64,000 nucleotides of DNA, from the NCBI GenBank assembly GCA_016185425.1, contig JACPNQ010000034.1, positions 62,001-126,000 on the forward strand, read 5' to 3'. Made by a program: the position numbers and the translations under genes. Shown piece by piece: positions 43,966-53,027 of this stretch. Source of the stretch: Acidobacteriota bacterium (GTDB lineage Bacteria > Acidobacteriota > Terriglobia > Bryobacterales > Bryobacteraceae). Positions within the stretch are counted from its first letter, which is position 1. Each line of letters opens with the position of its first letter. The notes under the pieces were generated by a model that was not told the origin of the DNA, did no database searches, and saw only the letters and a list, made by a program, of their open reading frames with translations.

Positions 43966-44961
43966 ATGAGTGAACAAACAGCTACACCGGCACCGCCTCC
44001 GCACGCCCTGGTACTCGATATGGTTTTCGGCTTTTTCCGCGCTCGTACTTTGCAGGTCTTCGCCGACCTCCAGGTTGCCGACGCAATCGCCGAAGGCCGG
44101 GATCCCGGCGTAAATCTCCGGTTCCTGCAGGCCTGCGCTTCCATCGGCCTGCTTGCCATGAAGCCGGATGCAACATTCGCCTTGACTCCCATCGGCGAGG
44201 TGTTACGAGCCAATGTGCCCGGCTCCATCCGCGCGTTTCCCGCGGCTGTTCTCGGCGGTGCTCACTACGCTGCCTGGGCCAATCTTGCTCTCTCGGCGCG
44301 CACGGGAAAGTGCGCCTTCGATGAGACGTTCGGCGAAGATGTTTGGGCGTATTTCACGAAGACCAATCCAGCCGAAGGCCATCTCTTCAACCAGGCTATG
44401 GCCGGCAGCAGCGCCGCGATTGTGCAGTCCGTACTGGAACACTATGACTTCCCGCAAACCGGCACCGTCATTGATATCGCCGGCGGTAGCGGCAACATGC
44501 TCGCCGCCATTCTCAAGTCCCGGCCGCAGCTCCGCGGCATCGTGATGGACCTCCCCTTCACGAAGGAAGAAGCCGAGCGTAACCTCGTCGCGCAAGGCGT
44601 TGCCGGCCGCTGCAAGTTCGTTGCCGGCGACTTCTTCAAGGAAGTGCCCCCGGGCGGCGACATCTATACCACCAAGTGGATTCTTCACGATTGGTCCGAC
44701 GAAAAGGCGGCCGCTATTCTACAGACCATCCACAAAGCGATGCCCGCGCACGCCAAATTGGTGCAGGTGGAAGCAGTCGTTCCCGAAGGCGACGACGCGA
44801 TGTTCGGTCGAATGATGGACCTCAACATGATGGTCATGTGCGGCGGCAAGGAACGCACGGAGAAACAGTGGCGTGAACTACTGGACGCCGCGGGCTTCCG
44901 GCTTACCCGTGTTGTACTGATGCCCGGACCGGTTTCCATCGTGGAGGCGGAAAAGAAATGA
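43966..44961 (+). CDS. SAM-dependent methyltransferase, O-methyltransferase (acetylserotonin OMT-like) family
   Basis: A 331-residue class I methyltransferase. A helical dimerisation domain (LVLDMVFGFFRARTLQVFAD, then FLQACASIGLLAM) precedes the catalytic Rossmann fold: TVIDIAGGSGNMLAAILKS is motif I, FVAGDFFKEVPPGGD motif II, and TTKWILHDWSDEKAAAIL is the catalytic segment with His and Asp. ATG 43966 is chosen because GGGAG precedes it and the N-terminus then fits the family. The 82 bases between it and the divergent SNF2 gene must hold both promoters. It overlaps the next methyltransferase gene by ATGA. Confidence 0.87.
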   Translation: MSEQTATPAPPPHALVLDMVFGFFRARTLQVFADLQVADAIAEGRDPGVNLRFLQACASIGLLAMKPDATFALTPIGEVLRANVPGSIRAFPAAVLGGAHYAAWANLALSARTGKCAFDETFGEDVWAYFTKTNPAEGHLFNQAMAGSSAAIVQSVLEHYDFPQTGTVIDIAGGSGNMLAAILKSRPQLRGIVMDLPFTKEEAERNLVAQGVAGRCKFVAGDFFKEVPPGGDIYTTKWILHDWSDEKAAAILQTIHKAMPAHAKLVQVEAVVPEGDDAMFGRMMDLNMMVMCGGKERTEKQWRELLDAAGFRLTRVVLMPGPVSIVEAEKK

Positions 44962-45944
44962 GCGCTTCACCTGAAAAAATCTTCGGCATGATGCAGGCGC
45001 ATGTCCAGACGGCGGCGCTTAAGGGCGGAATTGATCTGGGCCTGTTTACGGCGATAGGCGAGGGAAACACTACTGTGCCGGCCATCGCCGCGCGTTGCGG
45101 CGCCAGCGAACGCGGCATACGTATTCTCTGCGACTACCTCGCCATCGCCGGTTTGCTCACGAAGGAAAACGGCTCCTACGGCCTTTCGCCCGACGCTGCT
45201 GCTTTCCTCGATCGGCGGTCCCGGATGTATATGGGCGGAGCGGTGGCGTTCATGAACCACGCCATGCACTTCAATGCAGCCGCCAATGTGGCCGAGACCG
45301 TGCGAACTGGAACGACAATCCTGAACGGGCGGGAGTATCTCGACATTGAGAATCACGTCTGGGTCGAGTTCGCCAAGGGAATGGCGCCCATGATGTTCCC
45401 CGCCGCGCAATACATGGCCGCGCAACTGGAATCGCCCAGGCGCCTGCTCGACATCGCCGCGGGCCACGGTATCTTCGGAGTCGTGGCTGCGGCCCGCTAT
45501 CCGGAACTCCACATCGATGCTCTCGACTGGCCCGCCGTTCTCACGGTGGCTGCGGAAAACGCACAAGGGTTCGGGGTCGCGGACCGCTGGCACGCTACAC
45601 CCGGCAATGCTCTGGAGATGGAATTCGCCACCGGCTACGATGCTGTGTACCTCACCAATTTCCTCCATCATTTTGATGCCGCCGAGTGCACAAAGATTCT
45701 CGCCAAGTGCCGCGCGGCTCTGCGCCCCGGCGGCATTCTCGCCACGCTGGAATTCGTTCCGAATCCCGACCGCGTTACCCCGATCGCGTGTGCCGCATTC
45801 AGCATGACGATGCTGCTCAATACACCGGCCGGAGATGCCTACACCATGGCCGAATTGGAAGCGATGCTGCACAGCGCGGGGTTCGCGTCGAACGTATTGC
45901 ATGATGTTCCAAACAGCCCTGAACGTCTCTTAATAAGCCGATAG
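44958..45944 (+). CDS. SAM-dependent methyltransferase with winged-helix dimerisation domain
   Basis: A 328-residue class I methyltransferase of the same broad family as the one before it, but only distantly similar. A winged-helix dimerisation domain (AIAARCGASERGIRILCDYL) is followed by motif I (LLDIAAGHGIFGVVAAARYP), motif II (ALDWPAVLTVAAENA) and LTNFLHHFDAAECTKIL. The two genes overlap by ATGA and could form a heteromeric pair or act in sequence on one small molecule. No substrate-specific partner gene is close. Confidence 0.85.
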   Translation: MSASPEKIFGMMQAHVQTAALKGGIDLGLFTAIGEGNTTVPAIAARCGASERGIRILCDYLAIAGLLTKENGSYGLSPDAAAFLDRRSRMYMGGAVAFMNHAMHFNAAANVAETVRTGTTILNGREYLDIENHVWVEFAKGMAPMMFPAAQYMAAQLESPRRLLDIAAGHGIFGVVAAARYPELHIDALDWPAVLTVAAENAQGFGVADRWHATPGNALEMEFATGYDAVYLTNFLHHFDAAECTKILAKCRAALRPGGILATLEFVPNPDRVTPIACAAFSMTMLLNTPAGDAYTMAELEAMLHSAGFASNVLHDVPNSPERLLISR

Positions 45945-45945
45945 A

Positions 45946-47865
45946 ATGGTGGCAGTGAGACCCGCCATCCTCCTCCTCGCACTCCTGCTGCTGGCCGCGC
46001 AAAAAGACTCCCGCGCGCCGGGTCCGGACTACTTTGAGGCGAAGGTGCTGCCCGTCCTGCACAAGGCCAACTGCGAAGGCTGCCACAATCCCGGCGGCGT
46101 GGCTGCCGGCACTCGCTTCCGTTTCCCCGAAGGGGAGCTTTCGAAGGAAGAGTGGGCTCGCTTCGGCCTGTCCCTCCACACACTCATCAATCGAACCGAT
46201 CCTTCCCAATCGATTCTCGTCAACAAACCGACGAAGCGCGTCGTCCATGCCGGCGGCCGGCGCATCACGCCCGGCAGTGCCGATGAATCCATCCTCCGCG
46301 TCTGGATCGACTATCTCGCCAGCAATACCAAACCCGCCGACAAATTTGAAATTGCCGAGCGGCGCGGGGAGCGCAAACCCGTTCTCCGCCGGCTTACCAA
46401 CACCCAGTACAACAATACGGTGCGCGACCTCCTTGGCGATGACACCCGCGTCGCCGATCAGTTCCCGCCGGAAGACTTTGTCAACGGCTTCCGCAATCAG
46501 TTTCAATCGCAGAGTGTCTCGCCCATGCTCGCGGAATCGTATACCATCGGCGCGGAAAAGCTTGCTAAGTCCGCCTTTCGCGGCGGCGACACCCGTGGCC
46601 TCGTCCCGTGTAAGGACGCAACGCCCGCTTGTGGCGCTAAGTTCATCAAGCAGTTTGGTCAGCGCGCGTTCCGCCGCCCGCTCTCACAAAACGAAGAAAC
46701 CCGCTATCTGAAGCTCTGGATAACCGGCGGAGCGGCGATGGTTGTTGAAGGGATGCTCCAATCGCCCAACTTCCTCCTGCGCACCGAGAATGGAGCCGAC
46801 CCCTCCTGGCGCCCCTACGAAACGGCCAGCCGTCTCTCCTACGCGCTTTGGAACAGCATGCCGGACGCCGAGCTCTTCCGTGCCGCCGTCGCCGGGGAAT
46901 TATCCACGCCGGACGGCCTCGAAAAGCAGGCACGCCGCATGATCCGCCATCCGCGCGCCCGCACCACGATCGACGAATTTACCGCGGAATGGATGCGCTT
47001 CGATCGTCTGGAAGGCGCAGTAAAGGAGCGCGCATCGTTCCCGATGTACACCCCCGAACTCGCCGTTGCTATGACCGAAGAAGCGCGCAAGCTCGTCGAA
47101 CACCTCGTTTGGGATAACGCAAACTTCATGGAGCTGTACTCGGCCGATTACGCCTTCATCAGCACTCCTCTTGCAAAACTCTACGGCCTGCCTGCACCCG
47201 CCGCCGAGTTCGCGCGCACTAATCTGCCCAAGGAAACCGAACGTTCCGGCGTCCTCGGCCAGGCCCTCCTCCTGGCCGCCACCGCGAAACCGGCTGAGAC
47301 GTCGCCCACCGCGCGCGGCCTCTTCGTCCGCGAACAGTTCCTCTGCCAGGAGGTGCCGCAGCCCCCTCCTGGCGTCAACGCCAATCTCCCCCTCAACAGC
47401 CGGGAAAAGCCGATGACCAATCGCGAGCGCCTCGGCGTCCATCTTGCCAATGAAAGCTGCGCAAGCTGCCATACGCTGATCGATCCAATCGGTTTCGGCT
47501 TCGAGAAATTTGACGCCGTCGGCCAGCGCCGCGAGAAGTTAAAAATTACCTTCACCCCCGAACGCAAGGACAAGGGCAAGACCGAAACGATCTACCTGGA
47601 CTTCGATACGAGCGGCCACGTCGCCGGCGCACCGGACTCGGCCTTCCGCTCGCCGCGTGAATTGGGTACCATCTTGGCAGGGAACACGCAATGCCAGCAG
47701 TGCGTGGTGAAGCAGTTGTTCCGTTACTACCAGGGCCGCATGGAGAAGGCTGGTGACGCAGCCGTCATCCGCCGGTCGTTCGACGATTTCAAAAAGTCCG
47801 GCTTCCACTTCCAGGAGCTGATGGTTTCGCTCCTTCGTTGGTCTATCTTCCCGCCCCAGTCCTGA
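45946..47865 (+). CDS. Secreted DUF1592/DUF1588/DUF1585-type cytochrome-like protein
   Basis: A 639-residue exported protein of the PSD/DUF1592 group found mainly in Planctomycetes, Acidobacteria and relatives. After a hydrophobic leader (AILLLALLLLAAQ), a cytochrome-c-like region has CEGCH at residues 43-47. RRLTNTQYNNTVRDLLGDD is the DUF1587 segment, the DUF1595/1592 helices follow (RAFRRPLSQNEETRYLKL, ASRLSYALWNSMPDAELF), then DUF1588 with a second CASCH, and a C-terminal CQQC DUF1585 end. Two haems seem likely. The function is unknown. It is followed by a DUF1552 gene, the usual partner. Confidence 0.9.
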   Translation: MVAVRPAILLLALLLLAAQKDSRAPGPDYFEAKVLPVLHKANCEGCHNPGGVAAGTRFRFPEGELSKEEWARFGLSLHTLINRTDPSQSILVNKPTKRVVHAGGRRITPGSADESILRVWIDYLASNTKPADKFEIAERRGERKPVLRRLTNTQYNNTVRDLLGDDTRVADQFPPEDFVNGFRNQFQSQSVSPMLAESYTIGAEKLAKSAFRGGDTRGLVPCKDATPACGAKFIKQFGQRAFRRPLSQNEETRYLKLWITGGAAMVVEGMLQSPNFLLRTENGADPSWRPYETASRLSYALWNSMPDAELFRAAVAGELSTPDGLEKQARRMIRHPRARTTIDEFTAEWMRFDRLEGAVKERASFPMYTPELAVAMTEEARKLVEHLVWDNANFMELYSADYAFISTPLAKLYGLPAPAAEFARTNLPKETERSGVLGQALLLAATAKPAETSPTARGLFVREQFLCQEVPQPPPGVNANLPLNSREKPMTNRERLGVHLANESCASCHTLIDPIGFGFEKFDAVGQRREKLKITFTPERKDKGKTETIYLDFDTSGHVAGAPDSAFRSPRELGTILAGNTQCQQCVVKQLFRYYQGRMEKAGDAAVIRRSFDDFKKSGFHFQELMVSLLRWSIFPPQS

Positions 47866-47880
47866 CACGGAGTTTTACCG

Positions 47881-49197
47881 ATGCACGCCGTACATACCAA
47901 GGACCGCTCGTTGCCCCGCCGGCTGTTCCTCCGCGGCTTAACCGGCGTTACGATTGGCCTGCCTCCCCTCGCAGCCATGTTCAACGCCAGCGGCACGGCC
48001 TACGCGGCCACGCCGAAGGCGGAGATCCCCACGCGCTTCGTCCTCTGGTTCAACGGCAACGGCGTCGTCGAAAAATATTGGATTCCCTCGGAAACTGGCG
48101 CCGAATTCACCATGACGCCGTGTCTCGCGCCCCTTGCGCCGTTCCGCAACGATATCCACATCGTCACGGGCCTCGATAACCCGGCCGCGCGGCTACCCGG
48201 CCCCGGCAACGATCATCATCGCTCCATGGCGGCACTGATGAGCGGTACTCAATTCACCGGCCGAGGCTCCGGCGGCGCGTCGATCGATCAAGCCATCGCC
48301 TCACGCGTCGGCGGCGAGAACCGCTTCCGCTCCCTGCAAATCGGCGTCTCGCAGGAATCGTTCGGCGAAAGCATCCAGCGCAACATGAGCTGGGCCGGAT
48401 ACGATCGCTCCCTCCCGCCGGAGATGCTTCCCAACAAGCTTTTCGATCGTCTCTTCGGCGCCCGTGATGCCGGCTGGATAGCCCGCAAGAAGAGCGTGCT
48501 GGACGCCGTACAGGAAGATGCTGCCGGCCTCAAGAAGGCGCTCGGCCAGGAAGACCGCACGCGACTCGACGAGCACTTAGCCTCTATTCGTGACGTGGAG
48601 CGCGCCATCGCCAGCCTGCCGCCCAACTATCGCCGTATCGATCCGCCCGAAGCCGAAGGCGATATGAAAGACTGGCCGCGCATCGCCAAACTCCAGAGCG
48701 ACCTCCTCGCCCACGCTTTCGCCAGCGGCCAGACGCGCGTCGCGTCCTACATGCTCACCAAGTGCCAAGGCCTCTCGCGTTTCCCCTGGCTCGGCTATAC
48801 GGCTGCGCGGCACCACGATTACACCCACCGCGACGGTAAAGCCCCTGGCTACGACGGTCCGGACGGCCAGCGCGTCATGCGTGATATCTGCCGTTGGCAC
48901 GTGGAAGAATTTGCGTACCTGGTCGGTAAGCTGAAGTCGATCAAAGAAGGTGACGGTAATGTGCTTGATCGCACTTCGCTGATCTTCGTCCATGAGCATG
49001 CCGAGGCCAACGATCACAAGAACAACGGCTACTCCGTGATCGTCGCCGGGCACGCCGGCAATCTCCGCGCCAACATGCACACGCGCTCCACTGGCACGGT
49101 CAGCGATCTCTATCTAGCGGTCGCCAACAAGGCGATGAACGCCGGCCTTAAGGCCTTCCCCTCCGCCACAAAGGAAATCGAAGGGATCTTCGCATAA
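47881..49197 (+). CDS. DUF1552 family protein, Tat-exported
   Basis: A 438-residue protein of the DUF1552 family, which has no known activity and typically accompanies DUF1592 cytochromes. The leader LPRRLFLRGLTGVTIGLPPL is a Tat-type signal with twin arginines. LWFNGNGVVEKYWIP, NDIHIVTGLDN and NDHHRSMAALMSG are family segments; the fold is thought to resemble the alkaline-phosphatase/sulfatase superfamily. It lies 15 bases after the cytochrome gene and 10 bases before a sulfatase gene. Confidence 0.9.
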   Translation: MHAVHTKDRSLPRRLFLRGLTGVTIGLPPLAAMFNASGTAYAATPKAEIPTRFVLWFNGNGVVEKYWIPSETGAEFTMTPCLAPLAPFRNDIHIVTGLDNPAARLPGPGNDHHRSMAALMSGTQFTGRGSGGASIDQAIASRVGGENRFRSLQIGVSQESFGESIQRNMSWAGYDRSLPPEMLPNKLFDRLFGARDAGWIARKKSVLDAVQEDAAGLKKALGQEDRTRLDEHLASIRDVERAIASLPPNYRRIDPPEAEGDMKDWPRIAKLQSDLLAHAFASGQTRVASYMLTKCQGLSRFPWLGYTAARHHDYTHRDGKAPGYDGPDGQRVMRDICRWHVEEFAYLVGKLKSIKEGDGNVLDRTSLIFVHEHAEANDHKNNGYSVIVAGHAGNLRANMHTRSTGTVSDLYLAVANKAMNAGLKAFPSATKEIEGIFA

Positions 49198-49207
49198 ACT
49201 GGTCGGC

Positions 49208-50521
49208 ATGTTGTCCCGCCGGAATTTCCTCCGCGCTGTCAGCGTGTCCGCCCTCGCGCAACCAAAGCGCCCGAACGTCCTCTTCATCCTCGCCGATGAC
49301 TTGGGCTTTGAGTGCTTAAGCTGTTACGGCGGCAAGAGCTATCAGACGCCAGCGCTCGATAAACTGGCCGCGGATGGCGTCCGCTTTCGCTACGCCTTCT
49401 CGCAGCCTCTCTGCACGCCCACGCGCCTGCAGTTGATGACCGGCAAGCTCAATTTTCGCAACTGGAAAGCCTTCGGCATCATGGACCCGAAGGAGCGTAC
49501 TTTCGGCCACTTGTTTAAGGAAAACGGTTACCGCACCGCCATCGCCGGCAAGTGGCAATTCTGGAGCTACAATCCGCCTGACTTTGAACCCGAATGGCGC
49601 GGCAAAGGCCAGCGCATTGAAGACGCCGGCTTCGAAGAGTACAGCGTCTGGCACGCCCACCATACCGAAGACAAAGGCTCCCGCTATGGCGACCCGACCT
49701 ACTACGAAAACGGCAGGCTCTACAAAAACCAGAAGGATCGGTACGGCGATGATATTTCCGCCGATTTTCTTCTTCAATTCATCGAGAAGCACAAATCCGA
49801 GCCCTGGTTCGTCTACTACCCCATGGCCCTCACCCACGTGCCGTTCACCCCTACGCCGAACTCCACGGACTGGAATACTGCCCGCCTGAAGAACGACACC
49901 AGGTACTTCAAAGACCAAGTCGAATACATGGACGGCATCATCGGCCGCATGATGAAACGTCTCGACGACCTGGGCCTCGCCGAAAACACGCTCGTCTTTT
50001 TCTTCGGCGACAACGGCACGCTAAATACCATCAAGACGAAACTTGACGGGCGCGCCGAAGAGTTCCAGGGCGGCAAAGGCGACACAACGGAAGCCGGCAT
50101 GCGCGTTCCCCTCATCGTGCGCTGGAAAGGACAGATCAAGCCAGGCCGCGTTCTCGACGATCTCGTCGACTCCACCGATTTCCTTCCTACCATCTGCGAA
50201 GCCACCGGCGTCTCGCACAAATCCATCGGCGCCATCGACGGCCACAGCTTCCTTCCGCAGCTCAGGGGGCAAAAAGGCCAGCCCCGCGAGTGGATCTACG
50301 CCTGGTACGATCCTCGGCCCGGCCACGACAAGGAGCGTTTCACCAAAACCGATCGATATGTCTTCGACCGCCGTTGGAAGCTGTACGAAGACGGCCGCCT
50401 GTTTGACTGGGAAGCCGATCCTCGTGAAACCAAGCCGGTCGAGAACGCCGCCGTCCGCCAGAAATTCCAGGCCGTCCTCGCCCGCTACAAGCGCGAAGAG
50501 GTCGCTACACGCTCGCGGTAG
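49208..50521 (+). CDS. Sulfatase, Tat-exported
   Basis: A 437-residue sulfatase. The leader RRNFLRAVSVSALA is Tat-like and very short. ILADDLGFECLSCYG (Asp30, Asp31) starts the metal site, CTPTR at residues 69-73 is the formylglycine motif with Thr in place of the more common Ser, and FFFGDNGTLN supplies later ligands. GGKGDTTEAGMRVPLIVRWK is a typical sulfatase segment. The substrate is unknown. It follows the DUF1592-DUF1552 pair and would be matured by the FGE encoded near 7 kb or another. The 3' end overlaps the convergent ABC-F gene by 17 bases. Confidence 0.9.
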   Translation: MLSRRNFLRAVSVSALAQPKRPNVLFILADDLGFECLSCYGGKSYQTPALDKLAADGVRFRYAFSQPLCTPTRLQLMTGKLNFRNWKAFGIMDPKERTFGHLFKENGYRTAIAGKWQFWSYNPPDFEPEWRGKGQRIEDAGFEEYSVWHAHHTEDKGSRYGDPTYYENGRLYKNQKDRYGDDISADFLLQFIEKHKSEPWFVYYPMALTHVPFTPTPNSTDWNTARLKNDTRYFKDQVEYMDGIIGRMMKRLDDLGLAENTLVFFFGDNGTLNTIKTKLDGRAEEFQGGKGDTTEAGMRVPLIVRWKGQIKPGRVLDDLVDSTDFLPTICEATGVSHKSIGAIDGHSFLPQLRGQKGQPREWIYAWYDPRPGHDKERFTKTDRYVFDRRWKLYEDGRLFDWEADPRETKPVENAAVRQKFQAVLARYKREEVATRSR

Positions 50522-52115
50522 TCTCCTGAAATTCCTCGTAGCTGCCTTTGAAGTTCGTGATCACGCCGTTCTCCACGTTCCAGATCCGTGAGGCCGTATC
50601 GGCTACCAGGTCTTCGTCGTGCGTCACGACAATTACCGTGCCTTCGTACTTCTGAATCGCGAAGTTCAACGCGTTGATCGATTCGAGATCCAGGTGGTTC
50701 GTCGGCTCGTCCATTATCAGGAAATTCGGCTTCTCGAGCATCAAGCGGCAGAAAATCAATCGTGCCGCTTCGCCGCCGCTCAGCGCTTCGGTTGGCTTCA
50801 TGCCCTCTTCGCCCGCGAATAACATTTGCCCCAGCACGCCGCGGATCTCTTCCCGGCTCGCCTGCGGGTCGAATTGGTGCAGCCAGTCGCTCGCCGTCAT
50901 GCCCTTGCTGATCGACTCGCGGTGATCCTGCGCAAAATACCCGATCTGCACCTCGTGTCCCCACGTCACATCGCCAGCGCCGCTCGCCAAATCCGGTTCC
51001 TTATCGAAAGGCCCTGGCCCGTTCGCCAGCAACGCCTTCAGCAGCGTCGTTTTGCCCGCGCCGTTCCGGCCCAAAACGGCAATCTTCTCGCCGCGTTCAA
51101 TCATGCAGCCGAAGCCCTTGAAAACGACATTGCCGCCGTACGCCCGGCTCATGTCTTTCACTTCCAACGGCACGCGTCCGCTCGGCCGCTTCATCTGGAA
51201 GCGGATGAACGGCCGCGCGATGTTTGAGCGCGACAGGTCGCTTGTCTGCAGCCGCTCAATTTCCTTTTTTCTCGATTGCACCTGGCTCGCACGCGTACCG
51301 GCGCTGAACTTCTGTACGAACTCCTGCAACTGCGCGATCTTCTTCTGCCGTTGCGCGTTCTCCGCCTCGATCCGCGAGCGGATCTGCGTTTTAGCCAACA
51401 CCATATCGTCGTACCCGCCCGGATACGTGATGATTGTTTCGTAGTCGATGTCGGCTGTGTGTGTACTGACGCTATTCAAAAAGTGCCGGTCGTGCGAAAT
51501 GACAATGAGAATGCCCTTGTAGTTGTTGAGGAAATTCTCCAACCAATGCACCGAGTCCAAGTCGAGGTGGTTCGTCGGTTCGTCCAGCAGCAGCGCTTCC
51601 GGATTGCCGAACAGCGCTTGCGCCAGCAGTACGCGCACCTTCTGTCCGCCCTGCAACTCGCTCATCTTCCGCTCATGCAGTTCGTCCGGGATGCCCAGGC
51701 CCTGGAGCAAAATCGCCGCGTCCGAATCGGCCGAATAACCGTCCTCCTCGCCGACAACTCCCTCCAACTCGCCCAGCCGGATCCCGTCCTCTTCCGACAG
51801 GTCCGCCTTCTCGTACAGCACCTCGCGCTCCTGCAGTGCCGCCCACAGCCGCTTATTGCCCATGATCACGGTATCGATCACGCGCCTGTCGTCGTAGGCA
51901 AACTGATTCTGCGAGATGACCCCCAGCTTTGCCGGCTTATTTACGTTGCCCTTCTGCGGTTCCGATTCGCCGCTCAACAGCTTCATGAACGTCGACTTGC
52001 CGGCGCCGTTCGGCCCAGTCAACCCAAACCGGCGGCCCGGCTGAAACGAAGTAGTTACTTCTTCAAATAAGATTTTTGCGCCAAAGCGCATGGACACGTT
52101 GCTTACAGAAATCAT
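50505..52115 (-). CDS. ABC-F family ATPase (YbiT/EttA-like)
   Basis: A 536-residue soluble protein with two ABC domains and no membrane part. Walker A motifs are GPNGAGKST and GRNGAGKTT; the signatures are LQGGQKVR (first) and LSGGEAAR (second); both Walker B lines read DEPTNHLDL. A charged helical linker separates them (QKKIAQLQEFVQKFSAGTRA). ABC-F proteins act on the ribosome. The linker and ISVSNVSMRFGAKILFEEV start suggest the YbiT subgroup. A good promoter lies upstream. Confidence 0.92.
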   Translation of the reverse strand: MISVSNVSMRFGAKILFEEVTTSFQPGRRFGLTGPNGAGKSTFMKLLSGESEPQKGNVNKPAKLGVISQNQFAYDDRRVIDTVIMGNKRLWAALQEREVLYEKADLSEEDGIRLGELEGVVGEEDGYSADSDAAILLQGLGIPDELHERKMSELQGGQKVRVLLAQALFGNPEALLLDEPTNHLDLDSVHWLENFLNNYKGILIVISHDRHFLNSVSTHTADIDYETIITYPGGYDDMVLAKTQIRSRIEAENAQRQKKIAQLQEFVQKFSAGTRASQVQSRKKEIERLQTSDLSRSNIARPFIRFQMKRPSGRVPLEVKDMSRAYGGNVVFKGFGCMIERGEKIAVLGRNGAGKTTLLKALLANGPGPFDKEPDLASGAGDVTWGHEVQIGYFAQDHRESISKGMTASDWLHQFDPQASREEIRGVLGQMLFAGEEGMKPTEALSGGEAARLIFCRLMLEKPNFLIMDEPTNHLDLESINALNFAIQKYEGTVIVVTHDEDLVADTASRIWNVENGVITNFKGSYEEFQETTASV

Positions 52116-52168
52116 TCCAATTGGTCTTTACGGGGAAAAAGGCGGGAGGAGCGGGAGGCTCTACTTTT

Positions 52169-52196
52169 ATTATAGTGGCCTCCGTCTTCAATACAA
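52169..52196 (-). promoter_or_regulatory. Candidate promoter of the ABC-F gene
   Basis: On the minus strand a perfect TATAAT lies at 52174-52169 and TTGTAT at 52196-52191, with a 16-base spacer. It sits in the 87-base gap between the ABC-F gene and the divergent hemD gene, flanked by six-base inverted arms GGAGGC/GCCTCC at 52154-52183. Confidence 0.45.
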
Positions 52197-52202
52197 TCAA
52201 GC

Positions 52203-53027
52203 ATGCCCTTCGATGGTCTACGTATTCTGTCGCTCGAATCCCGCCGGGCCGAGGAGATGGGCGTCCTTCTGCGGAAGCAGGGCGGCATTCCGTTCATCGC
52301 CCCCTCCATGCGCGAGGTGCCGATTGCCGACAATCCCGAAGTGCTCAACTTTTACGATCGGCTCCAAGCCAATGCCTTCGAAATGGTCATCCTCCTGACC
52401 GGCGTCGGAACGCGCGCGGTCGACACAGTCCTCACGCCCTACCACGGTGCCGGCGCATTCGCCCGCGAGTTGCACAAAGTCGCCGTCGTGCCCCGCGGAC
52501 CCAAGCCGCAAGCGGTGCTTCGCGAATGGGGCGTGCCTTGGGCCATCAATGTCCCATCCCCCAATACATGGCGCGAGATTCTCGGGGCGACTGACGATCG
52601 CCCTGAACGCCGCATTGCCGTCCAGGAATACGGTCGCACAAACGAAGACCTCCTAGCCGGCCTGACGGCTCGTGGCTGCGACGTCACCCTCGTTCGCGTC
52701 TACCAATGGGCGCTCCCCGTCGACACCGCTCCCCTCCGCGACGCCGCCCACCGCCTCGCCCGCGGCGAGTTCGATATCGTCCTTCTCACCACGTCCATGC
52801 AGTTGCCTCACCTCGAGCAAATGGCCGATGAGGAGGGCATTGCCGCCCCTTTCCGCCAGGCATTGGTCAACATGGTGATCTGCTCCATCGGCCCCACAAC
52901 CTCCGAATCCCTCGAAGACATGGGGCTTCATCCGGACATGGAGCCGTCCATTCCGAAGATGGGCATCCTGGTCAAGGAGGCGGCGGAGCAAGCCGGTGAT
53001 ATTATTGCCCGGAAGCGAGGAGCTTGA
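52203..53027 (+). CDS. hemD: Uroporphyrinogen-III synthase
   Basis: A 274-residue HemD, which cyclises hydroxymethylbilane to uroporphyrinogen III in haem synthesis. The two-lobed fold is visible: LRILSLESRRAEEMGVLLRK and FEMVILLTGVGTRAVDTVL in the first half, VYQWALPVDTAPLRDAAHR and IVLLTTSMQLPHLEQMADEE in the second, and ICSIGPTTSESLEDMGLHPD near the end. The family is poorly conserved, but these segments are characteristic. It overlaps the flavin dehydrogenase gene (TGATG), unusual company for hemD. Confidence 0.85.
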   Translation: MPFDGLRILSLESRRAEEMGVLLRKQGGIPFIAPSMREVPIADNPEVLNFYDRLQANAFEMVILLTGVGTRAVDTVLTPYHGAGAFARELHKVAVVPRGPKPQAVLREWGVPWAINVPSPNTWREILGATDDRPERRIAVQEYGRTNEDLLAGLTARGCDVTLVRVYQWALPVDTAPLRDAAHRLARGEFDIVLLTTSMQLPHLEQMADEEGIAAPFRQALVNMVICSIGPTTSESLEDMGLHPDMEPSIPKMGILVKEAAEQAGDIIARKRGA

